A stretch of 64,000 nt of DNA from Algoriphagus yeomjeoni (GCF_003259505.1 NZ_QLLK01000017.1:1-64000); one strand, 5' to 3'; counted from the stretch's first letter, positions 33,114-43,604 are shown. The notes: generated from the letters alone by a model not told the origin. Numbers and translations: made by a program.

Positions 33114-34670
33114 TTAATATCCTGGATTCTGAGGCATTAGATTCGGATTATTCTGCATTTCTGGAAGCGGGTAAGGCATTAAGTAATGCTTGGCTTGTAA
33201 GGTCTGATTAGAGCTTGGATTAGTATGTCCTTCAAAATTATCAAATCCATTCGTGGCTTCATTGTATACTTTGCGTAAGCGAAGCATATCAAACCAGGTA
33301 ATCTGCTCATAGCAGAGCTCATGCCATCTCTCTCTCAAAACTGCATCTCTGAATGTATCTGAGGTAAATCCGCCCATGCTTGGAGTGGTTAACCCAGCTC
33401 TGTCACGTATTCTTTTCAAACTCTCAACAGCTAAAGCATTTGGTCCACCAACTTCGTTTTGAGCCTCTGCATAGATCAGCAATACCTCTGCAAATCTGAT
33501 TAAAGGAACATTCAGGTTGTTTGCCCTTGTGCCTGGCTGGTCCTTTGTGCCTAGTGCTTGCTGATTGAAATGTTTGAAAATATAAGGCGCACCCAGATCA
33601 AATTCCTCACCGCTACCATTTGTGTAGTAAGTAGTGTAAAAGAATCCTTCCTGATTAACTGCTCGCTTATCTCCAGGCTCATAGGAATTGTAGAAATCTT
33701 CCGTTGGAACAGTACTACCAGTTCCTGATGGACCCGCAAAGGTCACAGGCTTAAAGTTCGGAAACATATTGTTCATAGGATTTCCAGCCACAATCACATT
33801 ATACTGTAGCATAAAGATATGCTCTAGTCTATTGTCATTGTTCTCATTATGAATTGCCTTGTAGGTTGGAAACAAGTTGATTGAAAGCGGATTACTAGTA
33901 GCATAGTCAATCACTTCCTTCGACTTGTCAGCAGCCAATTGATAATGAGACGCTCCCTTGCTCAGAGGAAATCCCGCCATAGTCAAATAGACCTTCGCCA
34001 ACATTGATTTGGTAGCCGCCAAGGATGCTCTACCGCTATTGTCCATCCAAGGCAATCCTGCTGCTTCAGCTGCTTTCAAATCCTCCAAGATTAAAGCATA
34101 AACTGCGTCTTGCGAAGCTGGCGCAGGTCTGAAATTTTCAGAACTAGCCGTCTGTGGCATGGTAATCAATGGTACATCGCCCCATAGCCTCACAGCATAG
34201 AAATATGCCCAAGCTCTTAGGAATCTTGCTTCACCAAGAATTTTCGTCTTTTGTGCCGCATCCATTGGTGTAATAGCTGGTACCTTATCCAGTACTAGAT
34301 TTGCTTGTGCTATTACTTTATACAATCCATTCCACCAATTGATCACATGCTGAGTTCTTCCATCATAAATGAGCCCGTACAGGTTATTCAAATCGGAATT
34401 CTGGGCTGTCTCGGTAGTAGATGTTCCCGTTGGAGCTTCTAGTAATTGCCAAGTTGAAGAAAAGATTCCCCCATCTCCCCCAATAAATCGTGTATCGGCA
34501 TACACTGAAGCAAGTGCTGCTTCGGCATGGTCAGGAATAGTATAGAAACTTTCAGGTGTCAAATTGGAAGGGTCTTTTTCTTCCAAGAAACTTGAACAAC
34601 CTACAAATCCTGCTACCAACGCACCAAAAAGGAGCAACCTGCCTGCTTTGTTATATATGTTATTTTTCAT
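33114..34670 (-). CDS. SusD/RagB family nutrient-binding lipoprotein, pair 1
   Basis: SusD proteins sit on the cell surface and hand glycan to the SusC channel. The 518 residues carry a lipoprotein signal (cysteine 25, 'GFVGCSSFLEEKDPSNLTPESF'), tetratricopeptide-like helices with 'LGEARFLRAWAYFYAVRLWGDVPLI' and the C-terminal 'RIRDRAGL...RERWHELCYEQITWFDMLRLRK' area. It follows susC but is separated by 119 bp that contain leader element copy B, more than the 44 bp in the second pair. Confidence 0.95.
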   Translation of the reverse strand: MKNNIYNKAGRLLLFGALVAGFVGCSSFLEEKDPSNLTPESFYTIPDHAEAALASVYADTRFIGGDGGIFSSTWQLLEAPTGTSTTETAQNSDLNNLYGLIYDGRTQHVINWWNGLYKVIAQANLVLDKVPAITPMDAAQKTKILGEARFLRAWAYFYAVRLWGDVPLITMPQTASSENFRPAPASQDAVYALILEDLKAAEAAGLPWMDNSGRASLAATKSMLAKVYLTMAGFPLSKGASHYQLAADKSKEVIDYATSNPLSINLFPTYKAIHNENNDNRLEHIFMLQYNVIVAGNPMNNMFPNFKPVTFAGPSGTGSTVPTEDFYNSYEPGDKRAVNQEGFFYTTYYTNGSGEEFDLGAPYIFKHFNQQALGTKDQPGTRANNLNVPLIRFAEVLLIYAEAQNEVGGPNALAVESLKRIRDRAGLTTPSMGGFTSDTFRDAVLRERWHELCYEQITWFDMLRLRKVYNEATNGFDNFEGHTNPSSNQTLQAKHYLMPYPLPEMQNNPNLMPQNPGY

Positions 34671-34760
34671 ATGAATATATTTTTTTTAAAGGTCACATGT
34701 AATCTCGCATGGAGATAAAACCAGACTTCTTTGTCCAGCCTTTGTCTTGCTCGATTTCAT
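34671..34760 (-). promoter_or_regulatory. Leader element copy B, in the susC-susD gap
   Basis: On the minus strand ATGAAATCGAGCA (ends at 34748) and TGCGAGATTAC (34709-34699) form the outer hairpin, with AGAC/GTCT inside. ATGAAA, the susD start, comes 39 nt after TGCGAG. The short internal frame MKSSKTKAGQ... ends in TAA before susD. It starts about 30 bp after the susC stop, so it is the 5' context of susD only. Confidence 0.7.
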
Positions 34761-34789
34761 GCATTACATCGCTTTAAGTAAAAAGTGGA

Positions 34790-37700
34790 TTAAAGAGTCA
34801 CCTGCAGACCGAACATGAAAATTGTCGGTCTCGGATAACTGTGCCAGTTCATACCTTGTGAGAAAACATTACTTCCGGTACCACCACGAATAGGTGTTGT
34901 TTCTGGATCACCATTGATATCTTTTCCTGTCAATAGGAAGAAATTCTGAGCTGAGGCATATGCTCTCAATCTGCTTAGTTTGATAGCGCTAGTTACATTG
35001 GTTGGAAAACTATATCCCAGTAATAGGTTTCTGCCACGAAGGAAAGAACCATCTTTAACCCAGTGAGAATCCACATTAGTCACATATCCTGCTCGAGTAT
35101 CTCGGATCTCTGCAATCATTGTGTTTTGGTTCTGAGGTGTCCATGCATTCAGCACTGAAGTATAGCTATTTGCCAAAGCTTGACGGTCTTCACTTGGGTG
35201 CAAAGTCATGTCTAGCACATCATTTCCTACACTATATTGAAGCTCAACAGTTAGATCAAAATTGTACATTCTGAAACTGTTGGAAATTGCTCCCCAGAAA
35301 TCAGGGCTACCATTACCAATGATCATTCTATCCGAATCGTTGATTGCTTTATCTCCATTGACATCCAAGTATTTGATATCACCTGGAAGAATTGTAAGTC
35401 CATTTCTATAACTCACAAATTCAGCTGCTTCTGCTCTTTCTGCTTCACTCCAAGTACCCAATCGTACCAATCCCCAGAAAGAACCTACCGGTTCACCAAC
35501 TCTGATGATGTTGGTCTGGTTGGTGAAATTAGGACCACCAACTCCGAAAATATCGGCCGGAGTTGCTAGTGACAACACCTTATTTCTGTTTAGTGAGAGG
35601 TTAAAAGAGGTGTTCCAACTGAAATTCTCCGAATCAAAATTCACAGAATTAAGCGTGAATTCAACTCCCTTATTTTCCATAGAACCTACATTGCTTCGGA
35701 TGGTCGCATATCCACTTGTTCTTGGTACAGGCGAATCCAATAGCATGTCTGTAGTTTTTCTATAATAAAGGTCAACTTCCAAATTCAGGCGATTATTGAA
35801 CAATCCCAATTCAACTCCAAAATCAGTCTGAGCTGTTTTCTCCCATCTCAAATCTGGGTTTGCCAGTCTATTGATACCTGTTCCACCCACTTGATTTTCG
35901 TTATAAATCGCAGAATAATTAGAACTCAACAGAGAAAGGGAAGAATAAGGAGGTATCTCTGAGTTACCTGTCAAACCGTAACTCGTTCTCAACTTTAGGT
36001 TTGAAATAGTTGAATTGCCTTTCAAAAATCCTTCTTCAGAAACCCTCCAAGCCAGCGCTGCTGAAGGGAAAAAGGCATATTTGTTATTATCACCGAATTT
36101 TGACGAACCATCGGCACGACCTGTTGCGGTAAACAAATACTTATCATCAAGGATATAATTGATTCTGGCAAAGTAGGAATTCAATGCTTCACGGTCAGCT
36201 CCCGAACCTACTCTTGGCAGCTGGCTCCCAGCACCGAGATTATTGTACAAGAAGTAATCCGTAGAGAAATTTTGGATACTTGCACTCATAGATGAGGAAT
36301 TACTTTCCTGCCATGAAATACCAAGTAGTCCTTCTACAGCATGTCTTTCAGCAAATACTTTATTATAAGTCAAGTAATTCTCCAGAGACCAAAATGTGTT
36401 TTTGTTCAAACTTTTGGACGCAGTTCCACTCTGCCCAATAGCTAATGTTCTGGTCTCAGACCTGTCATTTTCCTGCGTCAGGATATTTACACCCAATGCG
36501 GTTCTCATTTGGAGTGCATCAGAAAACTTGATGTTAGTGTACGCACTTCCCAAGGTAGTTTGAGTATTAAGGATATACCTTCTTCCAGACAACCTGTGCA
36601 TAGAACTCATTGTACCTTCCGCAAAAGGATAATCTCTGTTATTAGCAAAGGTTCCATCCTCATATTTCACAGGAAGGAATGGGAAATCTTCTACCATCTG
36701 TCTGGCAACAGCATCAGACACATCGACTAGATTTTCTGACTGATTGTTATAGCTAAGGCTACCACCTACTGTCAACCAAGATTTCACTTTATCTTCTATA
36801 GTGAAACGAGTAGAATATCTTTTCAAATAGGATGTTTTTACAAGTCCTTGATCATCCCTATATCCCAATGAAAGCGAGTAAGAAGTACGCTCATTACCTC
36901 CAGTAAAGCCTAACTGATGGTTTTGGGAAAGCTTGTTTTGAGTGGTTTCCTGTAGCCAATCAGTATCATAAAGAGGATTACCCTGGCTGTCAAAAATACG
37001 GGGATCGGTTCTTCTAAGGGCTGGGTTTAGGTAGGCCCACTTGCCAGCATTCCATCCTTCTGGATCGTATTTAGCCATATTAGCCCAAGCTAAATCCTCA
37101 ACATCCAAATATTGCTGGGCATTTAACACCTCAGGTCTATTTGGACCTATGATAGGAACACTTAAATCCACATTGTATGTTACGCTACCTTCGCCTGATT
37201 TACCTTTTTTGGTGGTGATTAGAATAACGCCATTCGCACCTCTAGAACCATAAATCGCAGTAGATGATGCGTCTTTCAACACCTCCACAGATACAATATC
37301 GTTCGGGTTGATATAATCTATTGCACTACTTTGTTGATCCAAAGTACCCATTGGCATCTGAACACCATCTATAACATATAGTGGATTATTTGATGAGTTG
37401 ATGGAGCTGAATCCTCTGATCCTAACAGTGGTTCTTCCTCCTGGACGTCCTGAGTTGTTATTTACTTGAACTCCAGACACTCTTCCTGCCAAAGCTTGAT
37501 TTAAAGATGCTGCCGGACGCTCTCGCAGTGCTTCTGCACCAACTGAGCCTACAGAACCAGTTAAATCACTTCTTTTGGTAGTTCCATAACCAATCACCAC
37601 TACCTCGTCAAGAGCTGTGGCATCAGGTCTTAGTGTTATGTTAATTACACTTTGCGAACCCACTGTAACTCGCTGTGGCTCATATCCTATATAAGAAAAT

Positions 37701-37981
37701 ATTAACTCAGCATTGTCAGAAACAGTAATCGTGTACATCCCATCTATGTCGGTAATAGTACCAGAAGTAGTACCTGCTACAGACACCGTTGCACCAGGAA
37801 GAGGCAATCCAGTTTCATCCAGAACTTTCCCAGTTACAGTTACATCTTTCAGTATATTTTTTATAAGGGGAGCTACGTTTGCACTTGCCATTATAATAGT
37901 GCTAAACATAAGTTGGATTAAGAATCCATATAGAATTCTTTTAGACACCCATAAAAGCCGTCTATGTAATTTTGATTTCAT
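34790..37981 (-). CDS. SusC/RagA family TonB-linked outer membrane protein, pair 1
   Basis: A 1063-residue TonB-dependent outer membrane importer. After the signal region come a carboxypeptidase-regulatory-like domain ('VTGKVLDETGLPLPGATVSV', about 48-125) and the TonB box region 'LDEVVVIGYGTTKRSDLTGS'. A plug domain follows with 'RIRGFSSINSSNNPLYVIDG' and 'VLKDASSTAIYGSRGANGV', then the 22-strand barrel ending 'IFMFGLQVTL'. It is the partner of the adjacent SusD. A long 5' region of about 970 bp precedes it, which leaves room for regulation. The substrate is unknown. Confidence 0.96.
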   Translation of the reverse strand: MKSKLHRRLLWVSKRILYGFLIQLMFSTIIMASANVAPLIKNILKDVTVTGKVLDETGLPLPGATVSVAGTTSGTITDIDGMYTITVSDNAELIFSYIGYEPQRVTVGSQSVINITLRPDATALDEVVVIGYGTTKRSDLTGSVGSVGAEALRERPAASLNQALAGRVSGVQVNNNSGRPGGRTTVRIRGFSSINSSNNPLYVIDGVQMPMGTLDQQSSAIDYINPNDIVSVEVLKDASSTAIYGSRGANGVILITTKKGKSGEGSVTYNVDLSVPIIGPNRPEVLNAQQYLDVEDLAWANMAKYDPEGWNAGKWAYLNPALRRTDPRIFDSQGNPLYDTDWLQETTQNKLSQNHQLGFTGGNERTSYSLSLGYRDDQGLVKTSYLKRYSTRFTIEDKVKSWLTVGGSLSYNNQSENLVDVSDAVARQMVEDFPFLPVKYEDGTFANNRDYPFAEGTMSSMHRLSGRRYILNTQTTLGSAYTNIKFSDALQMRTALGVNILTQENDRSETRTLAIGQSGTASKSLNKNTFWSLENYLTYNKVFAERHAVEGLLGISWQESNSSSMSASIQNFSTDYFLYNNLGAGSQLPRVGSGADREALNSYFARINYILDDKYLFTATGRADGSSKFGDNNKYAFFPSAALAWRVSEEGFLKGNSTISNLKLRTSYGLTGNSEIPPYSSLSLLSSNYSAIYNENQVGGTGINRLANPDLRWEKTAQTDFGVELGLFNNRLNLEVDLYYRKTTDMLLDSPVPRTSGYATIRSNVGSMENKGVEFTLNSVNFDSENFSWNTSFNLSLNRNKVLSLATPADIFGVGGPNFTNQTNIIRVGEPVGSFWGLVRLGTWSEAERAEAAEFVSYRNGLTILPGDIKYLDVNGDKAINDSDRMIIGNGSPDFWGAISNSFRMYNFDLTVELQYSVGNDVLDMTLHPSEDRQALANSYTSVLNAWTPQNQNTMIAEIRDTRAGYVTNVDSHWVKDGSFLRGRNLLLGYSFPTNVTSAIKLSRLRAYASAQNFFLLTGKDINGDPETTPIRGGTGSNVFSQGMNWHSYPRPTIFMFGLQVTL

Positions 37982-38949
37982 AGTATAAGAGGTTTATTTT
38001 AATGGTTACTAAAAATATTTCTGTAATTATAATTTATAACACAGAGGATCGAATATTGCGCAGCGAGGGATCTTCTTAAATTTCGACTGCTCCTTCCAAA
38101 GGTCTCTTTGATCAGTTCATTGGCAATCTGTTTTTTTTAAAATAAAAATTATGTAAAAATTAGTTGATACCTAGTACATTAATCAGAACAAGCTGGAAAA
38201 ACCTGAACACTTTCACCCATCACAAAAATGAAAACAAAATCAAGCAGGAGTTAATTATTTGAAATTCAATTATTTGAAAAATCTCAATTGAAATCAATCC
38301 CCTCACACTATTTTTATAAAAACACTTCTTTTAGCTATTCATATAATAAAAAATGAATCTGACATCTAATTTAAGACTCATCTTTTAGCTCATTCTTATT
38401 AAGAAAAATCCAAGGGATATTATTAATTCAATATGTTTCTTAAACATCTTTTAAATTAATTGAACAAAACCTTCTTTAAATGTAAATAAATCCATTTACC
38501 GAAGCCCTCCTTCCAAATACCCTCAGATCTAATTTAGAAAAAAATTTTAATTGTTAGGTCTATTCTAAAAAAATTTTAGAAACTACTATAGTCAAAAGAA
38601 GTAACCTATTATTTCATTTTTAACAATAATATTAGCACAAATAGCTTATCAAAAACCCTTCAATTCCAATTCAACACAAAAATATCAATCTCAACGGAAT
38701 CATGAACCCTAATTATCCAAATTCAACAAGAATATAAATTTTCAACTATCTAAAAATTTGCTTTCACAAGCCACTGGTAATCCTCGCGCATTTCGGTTAA
38801 AATTATATTGTACTAGTCAAATTGTCCGAATCCTAGCTAATTATGTTCGATTTCGTTACACAAATTTCATATGAACTGATCGTCCCGGCTACAACAAGAC
38901 TTTTTTTAAATTGGAACAAGTATTGAAGATATTAACCTAAAAACTCCTT
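37982..38949. other. Long AT-rich intergenic region upstream of susC
   Basis: No gene was found in these 968 bp. The sequence is strongly AT-rich, especially 38100-38900, with no copies of the repeats seen elsewhere. It must hold the promoters for susC (minus) and the small membrane protein (plus), but no exact TAnnTTTG box was found near susC. Confidence 0.5.
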
Positions 38950-39141
38950 ATGCTGAGCTTCCTTCTTTGGTGCATCCTTTTTATCCTATGTTGGCCACTA
39001 GCGATTATTGCGCTGTTTCTCTACCCTATTGTGTGGCTTTTACTTTTACCTTTTAGGCTACTGGGATTCGCAGTGGATCTCTCTTTTGAACTAGTCAGAA
39101 ATATCTTTATGCTTCCCTTCACACTTGTTGGTAAGCGATAG
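38950..39141 (+). CDS. Small hydrophobic membrane protein (63 aa)
   Basis: Two hydrophobic helices (about 3-28 and 29-43) followed by an amphipathic tail 'LLPFRLLGFAVDLSFELVRN'. Short proteins of this composition are common in Cytophagales, but I know no function. It ends 8 bp before the stop codon of the convergent phosphatase gene. Confidence 0.55.
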   Translation: MLSFLLWCILFILCWPLAIIALFLYPIVWLLLLPFRLLGFAVDLSFELVRNIFMLPFTLVGKR

Positions 39142-39149
39142 CAAGCAAA

Positions 39150-40967
39150 TTACTTCTGGTGATATTCCTTCAGCAGCTTCATGATTTTATGAAATACCTC
39201 TGTATTCTCATACACCCCTCTGAAATCACCGGAATGAGCTCCATAAGCAAAAATCGGAACCATAATCCCTGTGTGATCATCTGAGTGATAGGCTAGCTCT
39301 ACAGTTTGAGATGCTATATCTCCCTGAGGAATAGATACTCCTCCCGTCTCATGATCTGCTGTAATAAGCACTAAAGTTCCAGGATTCTCATCTGCAAATC
39401 GTATCACTTCCCCTATCACCTGATCAAAATCAAGCATCTCGGAAACGATCATAGAAGTGCTATTAGAGTGCCCTCCCGAGTCTATATTCGCAGCCTCCAC
39501 CATCAGGAAAAAAGGGCTCTTTTTCTTCTCAAAAAACTTCAGCGCAGCATTTGTGCTTTTCAATAAATAATCCCCTCGACCGTCCAAAACTTTTGGCAAT
39601 GAGTATTCAGCAGCAAAGTAACCTACCCTTTCTCCTTTCAGATCCTCCAGACTCTCCACCAAAGTAAATTCTGCATTTCTGAGGTTTACCATCTCCTTTT
39701 CAAATCTAGATTTACCTCCACCTACGAAAAGATCAAGCTTACTTTTAGACAAATAGGCTGCAATGTGATCCGAATCATCGCGCTCCGGATAATGCGCATA
39801 GAAGGATGCCGGCGTAGCTCCAGTGAGCTGATCGGTAGTAATAATCCCACTGGAGAATCCGTAGCTATCCAAAATATCAGGAAGATTTGCCAACTCCTTT
39901 CCCGAAGGATCCACGCCCAAAGCTCGGTTATTGGTCTTCTCGCCAGTTGCATAAGCTGTGGCTCCGGCAGCGGAATCCGTAGTAAAATCATCCGCAGCCT
40001 GGGTTTTGACCATGCCCATATTTTTCAGTTGGGTAAGATTCAGCTGATTGTCATTGGCGAATAAAGCAGCCGAAATCTGCGCCAATCCATTTCCATCGCC
40101 TATCATCAGAATCACATTCTTCACAGGTGTAGCTGCTCCATCCACGTCAAATTTTGGATAGTACACCTCATGAAAATTTGTGTTTTGATAAACATTTTGG
40201 CCAAGCTTACTTAAGTACTCAGCTGCGGCTATCGGATGATCGGTATTGATATAATCCTCACCCATTTCATAAAAAGCCTTCCAGGCCGACTTGCTGTCCG
40301 GCGAACCCCAAAAGCGAACAGGCTTATCAAAACTGTGGACTAGATCAATAAAATCCTGCACAGCTTTTCGTTGCTCTTCCACCATTCTCCCCTTTCCATT
40401 CCACACCGAGAACTGACGAAAGCTCATACTCACCATTCCTATTTTCTCCCATGGCAAACCCTTGCCTAACTCCTTACTTTGATAATCAAAAAACATCCAT
40501 TCAGGATACTTAGAATAGTCTTCTGGATTAGGTCTATTGCCTGAAATGATCAGTTTCAATCCACCAGGATTTCCAGAACTATAAAGCATATACTCATAAT
40601 CTTTCATGATCTCCAATAGTACCTCTAGGGAAGCATATGCCTCAGTCTTTAGGTCCACCAATAGATGAAAGTCGATTTTAGAGATCAGACCACTTTTGAT
40701 TCCCTTCGTTATCGGATCCAAATACAAGCTTTCAATAGTTTGATCTGAATTAATACTTGCTGCTTCGTGGGCTGCCATTAGCCTTCCTTCCTTCAAAATC
40801 ACATCCACTTCAATGGAATTAGCACCAGCACTAAATGCTGTCCAAAATGGTACGGTCTGCAAATAATCATTGTGAGAGTGAAGACTAAAATCCTTTTGTT
40901 CCTGTGCAGCTGCTCCAAAAACAGCTATGAGAGAAATGAAAAAACTGTTTATCAATATCTTATTCAT
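39150..40967 (-). CDS. GDPD/PI-PLC-like plus alkaline phosphatase fusion
   Basis: A secreted two-domain phosphohydrolase of 605 residues, taking the ATG at 40967; the frame also opens two codons earlier with TTG. The N-terminal 255 residues after a signal peptide look like the GDPD/PI-PLC-like TIM barrel ('LHSHNDYLQTVPF', 'SIEVDVILKEGRLMAAHE', 'WGSPD'). The C-terminal half is alkaline phosphatase: 'NVILMIGDGNG' metal site, nucleophile in 'TTDSAAGATAYATG', and 'LITADHETGG'. The fusion suggests cleavage of a phosphodiester followed by release of phosphate. A candidate -7 box TATTTTTG (40978-40971) lies 3 nt before the ATG. Confidence 0.9.
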   Translation of the reverse strand: MNKILINSFFISLIAVFGAAAQEQKDFSLHSHNDYLQTVPFWTAFSAGANSIEVDVILKEGRLMAAHEAASINSDQTIESLYLDPITKGIKSGLISKIDFHLLVDLKTEAYASLEVLLEIMKDYEYMLYSSGNPGGLKLIISGNRPNPEDYSKYPEWMFFDYQSKELGKGLPWEKIGMVSMSFRQFSVWNGKGRMVEEQRKAVQDFIDLVHSFDKPVRFWGSPDSKSAWKAFYEMGEDYINTDHPIAAAEYLSKLGQNVYQNTNFHEVYYPKFDVDGAATPVKNVILMIGDGNGLAQISAALFANDNQLNLTQLKNMGMVKTQAADDFTTDSAAGATAYATGEKTNNRALGVDPSGKELANLPDILDSYGFSSGIITTDQLTGATPASFYAHYPERDDSDHIAAYLSKSKLDLFVGGGKSRFEKEMVNLRNAEFTLVESLEDLKGERVGYFAAEYSLPKVLDGRGDYLLKSTNAALKFFEKKKSPFFLMVEAANIDSGGHSNSTSMIVSEMLDFDQVIGEVIRFADENPGTLVLITADHETGGVSIPQGDIASQTVELAYHSDDHTGIMVPIFAYGAHSGDFRGVYENTEVFHKIMKLLKEYHQK

Positions 40968-40970
40968 CTT

Positions 40971-40978
40971 CAAAAATA
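40971..40978 (-). promoter_or_regulatory. Candidate -7 box at the phosphatase start codon
   Basis: On the minus strand TATTTTTG fits TAnnTTTG and ends 3 nt before the ATG, an arrangement like that of amt (10582). No clear TTTG -33 element is present. Confidence 0.35.
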
Positions 40979-41257
40979 GACTTTTCCAATTTCTCTTTTA
41001 TAGTAATAAGTCACCCAACCGAATGTTTAACAAATTGATAAACTAGCAGTAGTAAACTTCTAAAGGGACAACACAAACTTCATTTGGTAATTATGTAATT
41101 GTTTGTCCAATTCATTTTTTTGAGCCAATTCTAGGAGTTTTAAGCGACTTGTTTAATCACTTCCCTCTCCTACTTTTTTAGAATTTGTTCCAGAGAATGC
41201 AACCTCTACCTCACTTTTCCAATCCTCAATAAAATTTAATTCTAAACCAACAAAAAA

Positions 41258-43579
41258 ATGAAAAATCTAAAATTTTTATGGTTTCTATTTTCAATTGCAT
41301 TTCTGACTTGGTCATGTGAGGGAAAATTTGATGAACCTAACAATCCTTTAACTGCAAATGCAGGAGAAGAGCAAGAAATTACCACTGGAGCGATGGCCGT
41401 ACTTGATGGTAGTAAATCCACAAATGCTGCTGGAAAGCCTATGGAGTACTCCTGGAAGCTTTTGGAAAAACCAACCGGAGCTAACCCAACCCTTTCGGTA
41501 TTGAACTCTATTGCAGTACAATTTACCACCGATACTGAGGGAGCCTACACATTCGAATTGACTGTCTCTTACAATGCTTGGACAGATAAAGCGGAAGTAA
41601 CTATTGTGGTATCTGAAGGAGATGAAAATTTTTTAGAAGCTAGAGGAGGAGATGATCAATCGCAAAATCTAGGAACCATGATTCAATTGGATGGGACACT
41701 TTCCCTCAATGAAACTGGAGAAGATCTTATTTTTCTTTGGGAATTTGTTTCAAAGCCAGAAGGTAGTACTGTACAGTTTTCACCTAGCAATGCTGGCATC
41801 ACCAATTTCCAGCCTGATAAACCCGGCGAATACCTAATTAAAATGACCATAAAGGCGGGCAATCACCAATCTTCAGACTTGATAAAAGTTACAATTTTAG
41901 ATGGAGTAAATGGTGAAGGTCCAGTTATCCTAAATTCAGATATTCTAGCAGATAAAATGTTACCAGACGTTTTTGTCAACAACCCGGAAAAATTAGATTA
42001 TTTAGTAACCAAAGACATCGCAGTAAAAGGCGCAAAGCTTACAGTAGATCCAGGAGTAAGAATTGGTTTTGAAGAAGGAACGGGATTTACAATTGATGCC
42101 AATGGAAGTTTGAGAGTTTATACCATGGATGTGACGAACAAACCAATTATTTTCCAAGGTAAGGAAGCAAACAAAGGTTTTTGGGATGGAATTACTATTT
42201 TCTCCACTCAAGCTCCTGAGTACATTGTTGGTCTAGAGTTAAGAGATGCCGGAAAACTTGGTTACGGTATTAAATATACTAATGGATCAAAAGCTCACTT
42301 AAACAGAACCACAGTTCACAATAATTTAGGTGTTGGAATTTGGCTTGATGAAAGCTCTAGTTTGGAAGAATTCAAATACAATCATCTCCATGACAATGAA
42401 GTTTCTCCATTAAAAATACCTGCAAGATTGATTTCTGAGCTATTTATTGAGAATCAGATTCTAGATAAAAACATTCATGTCACTGAAGGGAAAATCTTAA
42501 GTGGATTAGAGCATATCTGGCCAAACTTTACTGTAGGATTTGACATCCTAACTGATCTGGTTGTATACAATGGTTCCTCCTTGGTACTTTCTGAAGGAGC
42601 CAGAATTAACATGAATGATGATAAAGCTATTCGGGTAATTAACGGATCTGTTTTGAAAATTCTTGGAAGTAACACTGTACCAGTGAAAATAGAAGGTATA
42701 TCCAAGCAAAAAGGGGCATGGAGAGGGATTTATATTGAAAATTCCAAAGATCGACCAAGCAGTATCTATTTAACTGAAATCCGTCATGCGGGAAGTAATG
42801 CAATAGCTGGACAGACACCTGCAACCATTAAGCTTGGAAATGGAGCTAAGTTCAAACTTTATAAAACGGTTTTGGATCAAGGAAAAGGTGATGGTTTTGA
42901 GGCTGTAGGTAGTAATATAGGGTTAGCATTTGAAGAGAATAAAATCATAAACCATACAGGTCACCCGGTATCAGTTGCGGCAGATTTGGTGGAACACTTG
43001 GATTACCTCACTCAGATGGAAAATAACGGCATCAATGAAGTTGCTGTAGATGGGTTTAAAACACTAGCTAAAGATGGTGGGGAAATAGTCTGGAAAGGCT
43101 TTGCTACAAGAACTCCATATGTAATCAAAGGCCTTGGTAAGGACCTGACTATCCAATCAGGCATGAGAATCAAAGATGGAGTAACCATCAAAATGCAGCC
43201 AGGTTCTAGAATTGATGTTCAAAATGCCAACGGACGTTTAGGGTATTTAACTGTGGAAGGTTTTGAAGGAAATCCAGTAATCATCCAAGGCACTACTGAA
43301 TCTGCGGGCTCTTGGTATGGAATTACTTATTCTACCAGTAATCAGCAAAACGTGATTAGACATGCACTAATCAAGCATGCAGGCAAGACAATGAGCAATA
43401 ATTTCTCAGCTGCAGTTACTGTTGACAATGTTCCCCAAGGATCACTGATGGTTCAAAATACCAAGATCACACATTCAGGTCAGCATGGTATCGCTGTCAC
43501 CAAGCAATTCGCGCACTTATTACTTGCTTCTGATTTAAGCTTTGAAGAGATAAAAGGAGAACAGATCTTCACTTGGTAA
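41258..43579 (+). CDS. PKD-domain and parallel beta-helix lipoprotein
   Basis: A 773-residue surface protein with a lipoprotein signal (cysteine 20 in 'LTWSCEGKFDEP'). Two PKD/REJ-like beta-sandwich repeats follow ('ANAGEEQEITTGAMAVLDGSKS...' and 'ARGGDDQSQNLGTMIQLDGTLS...', about 31-120 and 127-220), then a long repetitive right-handed parallel beta-helix (about 230-770). The helix has recurring 'G-W-x-G-I-x-I' strands such as 'KGFWDGITIFS', 'KGAWRGIYIEN' and 'AGSWYGITYS'. Such proteins bind or cleave polysaccharide, but no lyase active site could be assigned. It is convergent with the ECF sigma gene. Confidence 0.8.
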   Translation: MKNLKFLWFLFSIAFLTWSCEGKFDEPNNPLTANAGEEQEITTGAMAVLDGSKSTNAAGKPMEYSWKLLEKPTGANPTLSVLNSIAVQFTTDTEGAYTFELTVSYNAWTDKAEVTIVVSEGDENFLEARGGDDQSQNLGTMIQLDGTLSLNETGEDLIFLWEFVSKPEGSTVQFSPSNAGITNFQPDKPGEYLIKMTIKAGNHQSSDLIKVTILDGVNGEGPVILNSDILADKMLPDVFVNNPEKLDYLVTKDIAVKGAKLTVDPGVRIGFEEGTGFTIDANGSLRVYTMDVTNKPIIFQGKEANKGFWDGITIFSTQAPEYIVGLELRDAGKLGYGIKYTNGSKAHLNRTTVHNNLGVGIWLDESSSLEEFKYNHLHDNEVSPLKIPARLISELFIENQILDKNIHVTEGKILSGLEHIWPNFTVGFDILTDLVVYNGSSLVLSEGARINMNDDKAIRVINGSVLKILGSNTVPVKIEGISKQKGAWRGIYIENSKDRPSSIYLTEIRHAGSNAIAGQTPATIKLGNGAKFKLYKTVLDQGKGDGFEAVGSNIGLAFEENKIINHTGHPVSVAADLVEHLDYLTQMENNGINEVAVDGFKTLAKDGGEIVWKGFATRTPYVIKGLGKDLTIQSGMRIKDGVTIKMQPGSRIDVQNANGRLGYLTVEGFEGNPVIIQGTTESAGSWYGITYSTSNQQNVIRHALIKHAGKTMSNNFSAAVTVDNVPQGSLMVQNTKITHSGQHGIAVTKQFAHLLLASDLSFEEIKGEQIFTW

Positions 43580-43604
43580 AATAGAAAGTATCAATCAAAA
43601 AGTA

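Noticed and set aside
35505-37988. Plus-strand frames across susC
   Set aside because: They are shadows of the susC coding frame, whose protein is clearly recognisable over its whole length.
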